A stretch of DNA of 54,361 nt from Thermoplasmatota archaeon. GTDB taxonomy: Archaea > Thermoplasmatota > Thermoplasmata > Thermoplasmatales > Thermoplasmataceae. Both the position numbers and the translations under genes were made by a program. Below are positions 1 through 9,596 of the stretch, one piece after another. The stretch spans positions 1 to 54,361 of the forward strand of contig JAMCUH010000005.1 in the NCBI GenBank assembly GCA_023379435.1. Direction: 5' to 3'. Numbering within the stretch: the stretch's first letter is position 1; each line of letters opens with the position of its first letter. Below the pieces are notes generated by a model that worked only from the letters and a program-made list of their open reading frames with translations, ran no database searches and was not told where the DNA came from.

Positions 1-168
1 TCTCCTTAGTTTCATTTTTCAGACACTCACATTACCCTATTTCAGAGGATCTAAATGGAACAAAAAAATTTGAGCAGATATAAATTTTTGTACCTTTCAT
101 TAATTTGCTTCAACCGTTATCTACCAATGAACTCAATTGACTTTATCCATTGACATTATTCTTCCTGA

Positions 169-630
169 TTATCCTCCACTAGACTGTGAGAATTCTTTCG
201 CTAGGTTGGTAATTGCCATCCAAGAGGCAACCTCTGAGTTTATAACATTGTTATAGGACACACAGTATTTGATGTAGATGTTTCCGTTAACCATTACCTC
301 GTAGTCGACAAGTACGTTTGTATACATATTGTTTACTGGCCCATTTCCACCAAATATTATCGCATAATTTACCATCTCAACATCAGCAGAGAAAATCTCA
401 TACTGGACGCCATTACTATTTGTTCCGTTAATGAATGAACACGGGCCGTTTTTGTTCAGGACTGTTCCGCCAGGGGATCCTGACACGTAAGCTACCAGTG
501 ATACCGTAGGGGAAGTAGCAATTGTGCTTCCGTAATACCAGTTCGTCACGTTAAAGTAAGATACTTCATCAGAGTGCACTATGTACCAGAAGCTATAACA
601 AGGTGTATTGTTTTGTATGTTAAATTCCAT
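169..630 (-). CDS. Putative secreted/pilus-associated protein, function unknown
   Basis: 153-aa ORF, Ser/Thr/Asn/Tyr-rich; ATG directly follows the stop (TAA) of an upstream TM-containing frame (631-870, minus). Confidence 0.5.
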   Translation of the reverse strand: MEFNIQNNTPCYSFWYIVHSDEVSYFNVTNWYYGSTIATSPTVSLVAYVSGSPGGTVLNKNGPCSFINGTNSNGVQYEIFSADVEMVNYAIIFGGNGPVNNMYTNVLVDYEVMVNGNIYIKYCVSYNNVINSEVASWMAITNLAKEFSQSSGG

Positions 631-870
631 TTATGCCTTTGATGAGTATGGTCCCTCACCGTCACCCCAAGGAAGTCTAAAGATGCCGGCAGAATGGTTT
701 CTTCCATTCTGGCCAATGCTGCTTCCGTTCCCGATTCCAGCAGTTGAAGTCAGCATTGCAAACACCCCTAAAAATACAAATACCCCAATTGCCGCTCCAA
801 GAACATCTCTAGAAGAAATGTTCCTATCGAGTATACTTTCGTCGCCCGTAAAAAAATAAAAACTTAGAAG
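631..870 (-). CDS. Possible small pilin-like membrane protein; no canonical start codon before the hydrophobic helix
   Basis: Minus-strand open frame ...TGDESILDRNISSRDVLGAAIGVFVFLGVFAMLTSTAGIGNGSSIGQ...YSSKA*, hydrophobic helix typical of archaeal pilin-like N-termini; the frame runs back to a TAA at 871-873 without ATG/GTG/TTG before the helix. Confidence 0.35.
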   Translation of the reverse strand, partial: LLSFYFFTGDESILDRNISSRDVLGAAIGVFVFLGVFAMLTSTAGIGNGSSIGQNGRNHSAGIFRLPWGDGEGPYSSKA

Positions 871-983
871 TTAATAAACCTTCTGAGGATTTCTAATAAC
901 ACATTTCCACGTAATCACTGACCCACGTTGGGCTATGGCTGTTATGAAATAAACATTTATTCATGGGATAGCCATGTTACTGC

Positions 984-1127
984 ATGAGCAGTCTTCTTGA
1001 TGAAGCACTTAAGGAAAAATACAGGACAAATGCAATCAGTGATCCACTTGCATTCGCAAAATATGCAATCGATTGGATTGCCTTTCCTCCACTTCTTAAG
1101 GATATGTACCGCAATACATCAACTTAA
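984..1127 (+). pseudogene. Probable N-terminal fragment of an IS5/IS4-like transposase
   Basis: 47-aa ORF MSSLLDEALKEKYRTNAISDPLAFAKYAIDWIAFPPLLKDMYRNTST*; the segment IDWxxFxPLLxDMYRNxT resembles the start of IS5-type transposases, then stops. Confidence 0.45.
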
Positions 1128-1185
1128 TTAAATAATCGACTCTGTACCTGGCTTCCTGAAAAGAGGATTTACTTACATTTTTAAA

Positions 1186-1258
1186 TGGGCTTGGCCGGAT
1201 TCGAACCGGCGATCCCCGCTGTGTGAGAGCGATGTCGTGACCACTGGACTACAAGCCC
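1186..1258 (-). tRNA. tRNA-Val(CAC)
   Basis: Minus strand GGGCTTGTAGTCCAGTGGTCACGACATCGCTCTCACACAGCGGGGATCGCCGGTTCGAATCCGGCCAAGCCCA: 7-bp acceptor stem, anticodon stem TCGCT/AGCGG with loop CTCACAC, T-arm GCCGGTTCGAATCCGGC. Confidence 0.95.
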
Positions 1259-1363
1259 TCGTTGGTTAGCGCAAGCTCATATAATAAGAATATTTTTACC
1301 AGACCAGTTCCTGGTAACTAAAATAATAACTATTTTTATTTGAGATAGACATGCAGCAGATGC

Positions 1364-1978
1364 ATGCATACAAGGATCGAATATGATGCGACCATATCTG
1401 TTACAAGAAAGGACTGCCTTGTCACAGAAAAAGTTTTTCAATATGATAAGGAAGCCAAGATCCAGAGGATGAAGATATCATCGGATAGGACTATTCACAG
1501 GGTAACGTTTAAAAAAGACAGGGAAGAGATAATACCGGAACTTCAGAGGGAAGGGATATTGGTGGAAAGAATAGAAGGAGATTCTGTCTGGGCCACAGCC
1601 CCATCATGTTCATCGTGCACCTTTTTTTCAAGAAAGGATGTTTCAATTCTTGGAACAAGATCTGTCAACTCGCATACAGTTTCCTACAGGATAAGAGCAA
1701 ATTCCATTATAAAAATAAAGAATATTGAAAAGGAACTGGCTGCGATGGACATGAATCCATTCGTTTCAGATCTTTACGAGTCCATTAAGACAGACCTCAC
1801 TGAACGCGAGAGAGTTGCACTTGAAACCTGCTACAAGGAAGGCTTCTTTGATCAAAATAGGAAGAAAAACCTTTCAGAAATATCAAAAATACTTGGAATA
1901 TCGCCAGCATCCATGTCAGAACTTCTCAGACGCGCAATGAAAAAAGTTCTGGCAGAGTACCTTAACGATCTGGAATGA
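1364..1978 (+). CDS. Bat-type HTH_10 transcriptional regulator
   Basis: 204 aa; C-terminal LTERERVALETCYKEGFFDQNRKKNLSEISKILGISPASMSELLRRAMKKV is a typical bacterio-opsin-activator HTH; N-terminal CSSC motif. Confidence 0.85.
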   Translation: MHTRIEYDATISVTRKDCLVTEKVFQYDKEAKIQRMKISSDRTIHRVTFKKDREEIIPELQREGILVERIEGDSVWATAPSCSSCTFFSRKDVSILGTRSVNSHTVSYRIRANSIIKIKNIEKELAAMDMNPFVSDLYESIKTDLTERERVALETCYKEGFFDQNRKKNLSEISKILGISPASMSELLRRAMKKVLAEYLNDLE

Positions 1979-4276
1979 TCATCTTTCGCATACCCCTCCA
2001 GGACACGCTGGATCAAATGTTGAATCTATCTTGAGGGAATTTAGGTCTGAAATTATGAAGTCAATATCTGGTTTTTCAACCTTCGGAACCACGTTTGATC
2101 CCGTATTGCCCGCGTAAAGAACCTGGGCTGTCTTGCTCCCATCCCTGTAAATAGTGATTCCCTTGCAATGAAGATCCCTTGCGAGACGGTAGGCTCTCTC
2201 TATATCCTCCCTTGTGGCACTGTTTGGCATATTTATTGTTTTCGAGACGCCTGAATCGCAATAATTCTGGAAAGTCGCCTGCATGAGAATATGCCATTCG
2301 TAAGAAATCTCCCTTGATGTCCTGAAGAGTTCCTTAAGGTCAGACGGCAGATTAGTGTCTGATACAGTTCCATCCACTGATATTTTTGCCATCAGTTCTG
2401 GTGAATAGAGGCCCTTTTCCCGGAGTATATCCTCAAACACAGGATTAACTTCCAGGAGTTCCTGGCCATCAAGTACCCTCCTAACGAATGCAAGCGCGAA
2501 TATCGGTTCTATGGAAGAAGAACATCCTGCAATGATTGATATGGTGCCTGTTGGTGCAATTGTTGTGGTTGTGCTGTTCCTCATCTTTCTGTTTAAGCCG
2601 CTCCAATAGGATCCCTCCCAGCCTGGAAAGACGCCTTTTATTTTTGCTAAATTTTCAGACTCTTCGTGAGAAACATTCTGTATGAAGGACATTATCTTCT
2701 CTCCCATGGAAAGGGCAGCATTACTTGCATAAGGTATTCTCAGCTTCATCAGCATGTCGGCAAAGCCCATTACACCAAGCCCTATTTTCCTCGTTTTTCT
2801 GGTCATGGATTCGATTTCAGGGATAGGGTATACATTCGCATCTACAACGTTATCAAGAAATCTAACAGAGAGTCTTATTATGTGTTCCAGAGCATTCCAG
2901 TCCACATCATTATTCCTGACAAATTTTCCCAGATTAATGGAGCCCAGATTACATGACTCATATGGCATGAGAGGTTGCTCCCCACACGGGTTAGTTGCCT
3001 CTATGCTTCCAATGTTCTGAACAGTGTTCTTATCGTTTATCTCATCAAGGAAAATCATGCCCGGATCACCGGTTCTCCATGCAGAATCAACGATCTTGTC
3101 CCATAGGAACCTCGCCTTTATCCTGCTTGAAACCTCTCCGCTTCTGGGGTTTTTCAGTTCTATGAATGAATCATCATCAAGGGCACGGAAAAATCCGGCA
3201 TCTACACCAACCGATATATTGAAATTTGAAAGAACGGTATTTTCAGGGTCCTTTGATGTCACGAACTCTATAATATCGGGGTGATCATAACGCAGGACAG
3301 CCATATTTGCTCCTCTTCTTTTTCCACCCTGTTTTATAACGTCAGTTGTAACATCGAAAATTTTCATAAAGCTAACAGGACCGGAGGCGACTCCCATCGT
3401 CGACTTAACCCTGTCATCTTTCGGTCTCAGCCTGCTGAATGAAAAGCCTGTTCCTCCTCCAGATTTGTGGATCTTTGCCGTATTTTTCAGAGTGTCAAAT
3501 ATTTCATCTATGCTGTCTCCTACGGGTAATACAAAGCATGCAGAAAGCTGACCCATATCTGTACCAGCGTTCATAAGAGTTGGCGAATTTGGTATGAACT
3601 CGAGGTTTTCCATTGCAAGTTCAAATTCCTCTTCGTAGTATTTGATGGAAGTTGGTTTTGTTTCGACATAGTTGATAAATTCCTGGAAGTTTCCGCCTAT
3701 GGCATTCTCGCGAAGGAGGCGTTCAAACATAAACTTAAGCTGGTTTCTGTCATTTTCGTCTATATGCGCAATAATCAGTCTGTCCTTTGGAACGTCAGAC
3801 TGTTTTCCCATGTAATCGTAGAGGGATTCAACCAGTGCCATGGCGTGCGCCACTCTTCTGAAAAGACCCCTTGGAGTCTCCACAACCTCGCCTTTCTGGT
3901 TCTTCAACAGATATCTTGTCTCAAGAACCTTAACAGCATTCAGGGTAAGTTTGAGATCATCGTTTATACCTAGCCTCTTCTTCTCCTCCCTTATGAGTCT
4001 TCTCTTTTCCCTGTAAAGAATGTATGATCTGGCCACGTCCTTGAAATTTTTACCGTCCTTATTGTAATCCATAAGCGCGTTCTCAACGGCGTCCTGGATC
4101 TGCTCCACCGTTGGTGATTCTATGGTACTAATCTTTTCCACAACAACGTCAGTAATTTTCTCCGCATCCTCAAACGAACCGTTCTTTGAACTAAGCATTG
4201 CTTTATAAATTGCCCTGGATATCTTTGATCTGTCGAATTTGACCACGGAGCCATCTCTCTTTATGATATTTTGCAT
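1979..4276 (-). CDS. nrdJ: Adenosylcobalamin-dependent (class II) ribonucleoside-diphosphate reductase
   Basis: 765 aa with ATP-cone N-terminus, NPCGEQPL, GVMGFADML and C-terminal Cys pair (CPGGVC). Confidence 0.93.
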   Translation of the reverse strand: MQNIIKRDGSVVKFDRSKISRAIYKAMLSSKNGSFEDAEKITDVVVEKISTIESPTVEQIQDAVENALMDYNKDGKNFKDVARSYILYREKRRLIREEKKRLGINDDLKLTLNAVKVLETRYLLKNQKGEVVETPRGLFRRVAHAMALVESLYDYMGKQSDVPKDRLIIAHIDENDRNQLKFMFERLLRENAIGGNFQEFINYVETKPTSIKYYEEEFELAMENLEFIPNSPTLMNAGTDMGQLSACFVLPVGDSIDEIFDTLKNTAKIHKSGGGTGFSFSRLRPKDDRVKSTMGVASGPVSFMKIFDVTTDVIKQGGKRRGANMAVLRYDHPDIIEFVTSKDPENTVLSNFNISVGVDAGFFRALDDDSFIELKNPRSGEVSSRIKARFLWDKIVDSAWRTGDPGMIFLDEINDKNTVQNIGSIEATNPCGEQPLMPYESCNLGSINLGKFVRNNDVDWNALEHIIRLSVRFLDNVVDANVYPIPEIESMTRKTRKIGLGVMGFADMLMKLRIPYASNAALSMGEKIMSFIQNVSHEESENLAKIKGVFPGWEGSYWSGLNRKMRNSTTTTIAPTGTISIIAGCSSSIEPIFALAFVRRVLDGQELLEVNPVFEDILREKGLYSPELMAKISVDGTVSDTNLPSDLKELFRTSREISYEWHILMQATFQNYCDSGVSKTINMPNSATREDIERAYRLARDLHCKGITIYRDGSKTAQVLYAGNTGSNVVPKVEKPDIDFIISDLNSLKIDSTFDPACPGGVCER

Positions 4277-4360
4277 AGCTACTTCACCGTAAATATAGCT
4301 ATAACATACTTGGTATAAAGAGATATCCTAACCATTCATGATCCACCTTTTCTTACATAT

Positions 4361-4403
4361 TGTTACCAGATATGATAACATTTCTGATCCAGATTGGATC
4401 AGA
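4361..4403. promoter_or_regulatory. Two adjacent dyad elements between divergent nrdJ and the CoA-disulfide reductase-like gene
   Basis: TGTTACCA-GATA-TGATAACA (4361-4380, one mismatch) and TCTGATCC-AGATT-GGATCAGA (4383-4403, perfect 8-bp arms). Confidence 0.5.
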
Positions 4404-4589
4404 TATATGGGAAGTGCGATCGTACTTTCTCAGGAGGGATCTGTTGCTTTCAAGCGTCAGAGAGATAAGGAGTTTTTTATATGCACTTAGACCACAGCAA
4501 CCAAGCAAATAAAAGTCACTTGCAATGGCTATTTCTGACCTCTGGCATAATACCTTATATTATCTTGGAATACGGATTGGTCGATTTTT

Positions 4590-5900
4590 ATGAAACTTGT
4601 AGTCATAGGCGGAGGAGCCGCCGGTATGGCCGCCGCATCGAAGGCAAGAAGGCAGGCTCCGGAGTCCGATATACTAGTTGTGGAATCTGGTGGTTATGTC
4701 TCATATGCAGAGTGTGGAATACCATTTCTCCTTGAGGGAACAGTAAAGGACCCCATGGATTTACTCCATTACAGTCCTAAAGAATTTACTGAAAGGAGAG
4801 GCATAAAAATTAAGAATAATACAACAGTTAAGAACATCCTGCCTGAGAAGAAAATACTAAAACTGAGTGATGGGACTGATGAAAAATACGATCGTCTTGT
4901 TCTGGCAACTGGTGTAAGAGCCAGGAGTAATGAGTTCATTGATGGAAAAAGAATTGTTGGCATCCGCTCACTTGAAAGTGGAATACATGCAAGGGAACTC
5001 GTAAATTCAGGAAGAGATTTCATTATTGTAGGTGATGGAATACTTGGTCTGGAGCTGGCTTCCTCGCTGCTTGAAGCGGGAAAAAATGTAAAAATAATAT
5101 CAAAGCATGAAAAGGTTTTTACAAAGCTTGACAGCGAGATTCGGGATATTGTGGATTCAAAATTCCGAAGTTCAATTGAAATTTTGTACCAATCATATGT
5201 GGATAACATCAAATATTCTGGAAATCGCGTTATCTTAAATGTAAACGGGCAGGCTTTTGAGGCCGATGGAGTCATTTATGCCACCGGTGTCTTACCAAAC
5301 TCCGAAATTGCGTCTGATGCAGGACTCCAGATAAATACAGATGGTACGGTTCACGTTGATCATGGGATGCAAACATCTGTGCCCGACATTTATGCAGCTG
5401 GAGACGTGGCACAGACCTTTAATATCATTACGGGAAAGCAGGATTGGCACCCCCTGGCACAGATATCAAACAAGATGGGCAGGGTTGCTGGATGCAATGC
5501 TGCAGGGGGTTCTATGTCTTTTCCAGGTTCACTGGGGACTTCACTCGTTAAACTTCTTGGGTTTGAGGTTGGGTTTACTGGCCTTAACCGATCCGAAATT
5601 GCAAGGAGCGGCATAGATTACGAATCAACATTCATAAAGGCAAAAAGCAGGGCCAATTATTTTCCTGGTTCAGAGGATGTATACATATCCATCAATTACG
5701 CAAAAAAGGATGGAAGGATTCTTGGTGGGCAGATCGTTTCGAGAGATGGAGGAGCCTGGAGACTTAATACCCTGGCGATGGCTGTATTCTCCGGACTCAG
5801 TGTCGAGGATCTATTCTATTCCGATCTTGGGTATTCTCCACCCTTTGGTCCAGTATGGGACCCTTTGATTATAGCTGCCAGTGTTTCTATGAGGGAATAA
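4590..5900 (+). CDS. CoA-disulfide reductase / NADH oxidase-type flavoprotein
   Basis: GGGAAGMAAASKARR dinucleotide motif, SYAECGIPF redox Cys motif, ATGVRAR, AAGDVAQ FAD motif. Confidence 0.85.
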   Translation: MKLVVIGGGAAGMAAASKARRQAPESDILVVESGGYVSYAECGIPFLLEGTVKDPMDLLHYSPKEFTERRGIKIKNNTTVKNILPEKKILKLSDGTDEKYDRLVLATGVRARSNEFIDGKRIVGIRSLESGIHARELVNSGRDFIIVGDGILGLELASSLLEAGKNVKIISKHEKVFTKLDSEIRDIVDSKFRSSIEILYQSYVDNIKYSGNRVILNVNGQAFEADGVIYATGVLPNSEIASDAGLQINTDGTVHVDHGMQTSVPDIYAAGDVAQTFNIITGKQDWHPLAQISNKMGRVAGCNAAGGSMSFPGSLGTSLVKLLGFEVGFTGLNRSEIARSGIDYESTFIKAKSRANYFPGSEDVYISINYAKKDGRILGGQIVSRDGGAWRLNTLAMAVFSGLSVEDLFYSDLGYSPPFGPVWDPLIIAASVSMRE

Positions 5901-5936
5901 TAGTTCAACTTTTATACAAAAAGATTATATTCAACC

Positions 5937-6290
5937 ATGAATGAAGCGGTCCCATCTGTTACGAAGGAAGATGTTTTGAGATTTATAACTGAAAAAAGCG
6001 CAACGGTCATAGACATATTAGGGGAAGATTCTTACAGGAAGGCTCATATTCGTGGAGCAAAGTCTGTGCCTCTGGATGTTCTAGAAAATGAGTACTGGAG
6101 GAAAATACCGAAGAATGAAAAGATCGTTATTTACTGCAAAAGCTATTCTTGCAACGCATCAAGGAATGCTACCCTATTCCTTAGATCCAAGGGAATAGAC
6201 GCCTATGCGTACGAGGGAGGCATATCGGAATGGCTTATGTCAGGCATGCCATCCGATGGGTATCTCGTAAGCCGGGAGAACAGCATTTAG
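5937..6290 (+). CDS. Rhodanese-like sulfurtransferase
   Basis: VIDILGEDSYRKAHIRGAKSVPLDVL...IVIYCKSYSCNASRNAT..L, rhodanese fold with active-site Cys loop. Confidence 0.85.
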   Translation: MNEAVPSVTKEDVLRFITEKSATVIDILGEDSYRKAHIRGAKSVPLDVLENEYWRKIPKNEKIVIYCKSYSCNASRNATLFLRSKGIDAYAYEGGISEWLMSGMPSDGYLVSRENSI

Positions 6291-6318
6291 CTTAATAGAC
6301 AGTACTGGATTCACCCAT

Positions 6319-8724
6319 ATGGAGCTTTCTGATCTGCTTAACAAATGTAACAATCATGCTTTTGGTCGACCCGGTATTACACCAAAATGGACGCATGGTG
6401 ACAAAGAGGGAGTGGGAACATCATACTCCCTTCCCAGTAAGGTATGGTATACTCTGTGGAGGGGAATCATAACTGAGGTGTATTATCCCCATGTGGATTC
6501 GCCTCAGATTAGGGATATACAATTTTTAATAAGCGACGGAAAGTCTTTTTTTCATGAGGAAAAAAGACATCTAAAATCTGAGGTAAAAAGGATGGGTAGA
6601 TACTCTCTCGGTTACACTATTACAAATCGTGACCCGGAGAATAGATACACAATAGAGAAGGAAATCATAGCAGACCCGCATCTCTCTTCCCTAATAATGA
6701 GAACCACCTTTGAAAAAAATGAAAATTGTCCGGAAGATTTGACACTTTATCTGCTTCTCGCCCCTCATCTAAACATGGGCGGAACGCACAATAACGGTTT
6801 TGTAACAGAGGTGCAGGGAAAGAAGGTTATGGTTGCGTTCTCAAGCGGAATATACATGGCAGTCGCGTCAAGCTCTGATTTTTCAAGGGCTTCGTGTGGA
6901 TTCGTCGGTTCATCAGACGGTTGGACCGACATATCCAGGAATCTTTCCATGACGCTGGAATTCAACTGTGCAATTGATGGTAATATCGCATTTACGGGTC
7001 AGATTCCCAGGGATGGCATGGAAGAGTTCACCGTTGTGGTGGCATTTGGTAACAGCCTTTCCAGTGCTTTAACAAGGCTATTCCAGACGCTTTCTTTTCA
7101 GTATTCCTCCCACCGCAGGAAATTCATTGAGCAATGGATGAGGACCCACCATTCAACACTCCCACTGGATGAGCTATCACACGATGGTGGGAATCTGTAC
7201 AGATCGTCAATTTCCATAATCATGGCGCATGAGGATAAGACATTCGAAGGGGCGGTAATTGCTTCACTTTCAATACCCTGGGGCGAGATTGCTGGTGACG
7301 AAAACAGGGGAGGATATCATCTTGTGTGGAACAGGGACCTATATCATGCGTCAACGGCCATCCTGGCCGTTGGTAAACCAGAATTCGCCCTTAGAAGTCT
7401 TATTTACCTCTCAAATTCGCAGATGGATAATGGAGGTTTTCCCCAGAATTTCTGGATTGACGGAACACCCTACTGGCATGGTATCCAGCTTGATGAAACC
7501 GCATTCCCGGTTATTCTCGCATGGAGATTATGGAAGTCCGATGCTCTTGGAACATTTGATCCGTTCAGCATGATTAAGAAGGCTGTTTCATTCCTCATAC
7601 AATTTGGGCCAGTGACACAGGAAGAAAGGTGGGAGGAGGCAAGCGGATTCTCACCATCCACTCTTGCGGCTACTATTTCAGCTCTTGTGTGCGCTTCTGA
7701 TTTCTTTGTTGATAGGGGAAACAAGGAGTGTGCAAAGTTCATCTTGGAATATGCTGATTTTCTTGAATCCCATCTGGAAAAATGGTGCGTTACCAACAGA
7801 GGAACTCTTGTTGATGGTATCAAAAGACACTACATCAGGATACTTCCTGAGGATATTACCTCAGATCGGCCCAATGAGGACCCTGATTCCGCATATTTGA
7901 AGATTGCAAACCTACCTGAAGAATCATCAGTTTTCCCTGCCAGGGAGATTATTGACGCAGGTTTCCTGGAACTCGTAAGGTATGGTATCAGAAGTCCAGA
8001 TGATCCTCTGATTGTTGATTCTCTGAAGGTTGTGGACGAATATCTTAAGGTTGATACACCGCAGGGACCGGTATGGAGGAGGTACAATCATGACGGGTAT
8101 GGCCAGAAGGATGACGGTTCGCCTTACGATGGCACTGGAACTGGCAGAGCATGGCCTCTTTTGACCGGAGAGAGGGGTCATTATGAGCTTTCAAGAGGGA
8201 AGGATGTTTCGCCCTACATAAAGACACTGGAAAACTTTTCTTCAATATCCATAATGCTATGCGAGCAGGTCTGGGATAAAAATGACATGCCTGAAAAGCA
8301 CCTATTCCTTGGCAAACATACAGGTTCTGCGAGACCTCTCATCTGGGCACATGCTGAATATATAAAGCTATTGAGATCAGCGAGGGATGGAAAACCGTTT
8401 GACAGGATAGAACCAGTATATGAAAGGTACGTTCAGAATAAGACTGGAAGAAAGGATCTGGAAATATGGAAATTCAACAGGAAGATATTCAGCATCAATA
8501 AGCATAACACCTTACGTATACAGGCTGGAGCCTTATTTATTCTGCGCTGGACATCCAATTCCTGGGTGCTGTGGAATGATACACAGGCAAATGACACAGG
8601 TACAGGTATTTGGTATGTCGACATCACACCGGAAGAGATTATTTCCGGCACAATTGAATTCACCTTTTACTGGCCCGGTGGTAGGAACTGGGAAGGAAGG
8701 AACTTCAGTGTAGTGGTTGAATGA
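6319..8724 (+). CDS. Glucoamylase/glucodextranase-like glycoside hydrolase, GH15 type
   Basis: 801 aa; GVGTSYSLPSKVWYTLWRGIITEVYYPHVD N-terminal domain and RGGYHLVWNRDLYHAS plus DEDPDSAY-like catalytic regions of GH15. Confidence 0.88.
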   Translation: MELSDLLNKCNNHAFGRPGITPKWTHGDKEGVGTSYSLPSKVWYTLWRGIITEVYYPHVDSPQIRDIQFLISDGKSFFHEEKRHLKSEVKRMGRYSLGYTITNRDPENRYTIEKEIIADPHLSSLIMRTTFEKNENCPEDLTLYLLLAPHLNMGGTHNNGFVTEVQGKKVMVAFSSGIYMAVASSSDFSRASCGFVGSSDGWTDISRNLSMTLEFNCAIDGNIAFTGQIPRDGMEEFTVVVAFGNSLSSALTRLFQTLSFQYSSHRRKFIEQWMRTHHSTLPLDELSHDGGNLYRSSISIIMAHEDKTFEGAVIASLSIPWGEIAGDENRGGYHLVWNRDLYHASTAILAVGKPEFALRSLIYLSNSQMDNGGFPQNFWIDGTPYWHGIQLDETAFPVILAWRLWKSDALGTFDPFSMIKKAVSFLIQFGPVTQEERWEEASGFSPSTLAATISALVCASDFFVDRGNKECAKFILEYADFLESHLEKWCVTNRGTLVDGIKRHYIRILPEDITSDRPNEDPDSAYLKIANLPEESSVFPAREIIDAGFLELVRYGIRSPDDPLIVDSLKVVDEYLKVDTPQGPVWRRYNHDGYGQKDDGSPYDGTGTGRAWPLLTGERGHYELSRGKDVSPYIKTLENFSSISIMLCEQVWDKNDMPEKHLFLGKHTGSARPLIWAHAEYIKLLRSARDGKPFDRIEPVYERYVQNKTGRKDLEIWKFNRKIFSINKHNTLRIQAGALFILRWTSNSWVLWNDTQANDTGTGIWYVDITPEEIISGTIEFTFYWPGGRNWEGRNFSVVVE

Positions 8725-8923
8725 TTCCATGGATCACAGAAAATGAATTTCTTTTCTTTTGTTTATATCTGTAATGTTAATCAGAGAGATTTATTATGGA
8801 AATTAAATGTATCAATTATACCTCAGGAGTATGGTTTCAAAATCTCAGGAACTGATGATTGTATAAAGTTTCGTGGAGATGACGCCGGATAAAAATTCTG
8901 CTAACTTTCTGACAGGAATCAAC

Positions 8924-9127
8924 CTATGCCGCAATTGCATAAATTGCTACGGAAACAAAAGCGGTAAATACCAGGAGTATACGTCGGTGTTCTTTGTAAA
9001 AATACGTCAGGGGCATATCTGTCTTTCTATACATCCTATTCAAATGTAAACCAATTCCCAGCAATATGAAATCCGTAAGCCAAAATAGGACCTGATTCAC
9101 CACTTGCGAATTATAATAATTTTCCAT
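8924..9127 (-). CDS. Small membrane protein, unknown
   Basis: 67 aa with two hydrophobic segments; not overlapped by a better ORF. Confidence 0.45.
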   Translation of the reverse strand: MENYYNSQVVNQVLFWLTDFILLGIGLHLNRMYRKTDMPLTYFYKEHRRILLVFTAFVSVAIYAIAA

Positions 9128-9183
9128 TTATAAATATTGTCACCAAAACCTTTGCAGGTAACGTCACAAAATAGATGGGATTT

Positions 9184-9495
9184 TTAATTTCCCTGATGTG
9201 TGTTAGCAAGGATTTTAACCGCAATGATGGTTGCTAAAGGAATTATCATGTAAAAGAGAAGGTCAATCATAAAATAGACAGCTTCGAAAATTGTGGTAAA
9301 ATGCACTCCAGGGCTTACCCCGATACTGTATTCTATTAAAAACGTAAAAGGAAAACCGTAATGCACTATTATCCCAGCAAAATTTAGTGGATAACTTGGA
9401 ATTAAGGATAATGAAACAAGGACAATTTCCATACTGACAAGAATCGGAACAAATACTCCTGCCTGTATTGTTTTCTTAGCCATATCACGCAGCAA
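9184..9495 (-). CDS. Small multi-pass membrane protein, unknown
   Basis: 103 aa, three hydrophobic stretches. Confidence 0.55.
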   Translation of the reverse strand: MLRDMAKKTIQAGVFVPILVSMEIVLVSLSLIPSYPLNFAGIIVHYGFPFTFLIEYSIGVSPGVHFTTIFEAVYFMIDLLFYMIIPLATIIAVKILANTHQGN

Positions 9496-9596
9496 TTCGT
9501 TGACGCTTATTTAACCCTGTGTTCCATGAAAGTGTACCTCTTTGTATCAAGTCAGATCTGTCTCAAATACGTATACAGGAAAAAAGGATGAAAGAA

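Noticed and set aside
608-859. 83-aa plus-strand ORF
   Set aside because: Antisense to a better minus-strand frame with a hydrophobic pilin-like helix; Pro-rich translation looks like reverse-strand artefact.
2666-3284. Several plus-strand ORFs of 86-96 aa inside the RNR gene
   Set aside because: Entirely antisense to the highly conserved class II RNR reading frame; no family resemblance.
1979-4276. Intein in the ribonucleotide reductase
   Set aside because: RNR genes often host inteins, but the protein reads continuously through the conserved motifs at normal length.
7470-8245. Minus-strand ORFs up to 117 aa inside the GH15 gene
   Set aside because: Antisense shadow ORFs over a confidently recognised CDS.
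8848-8920. Possible C/D box sRNA (TGATGA ... CTGA)
   Set aside because: C/D-like boxes are present but the flanks do not form a terminal stem and the internal C'/D' boxes are poor.
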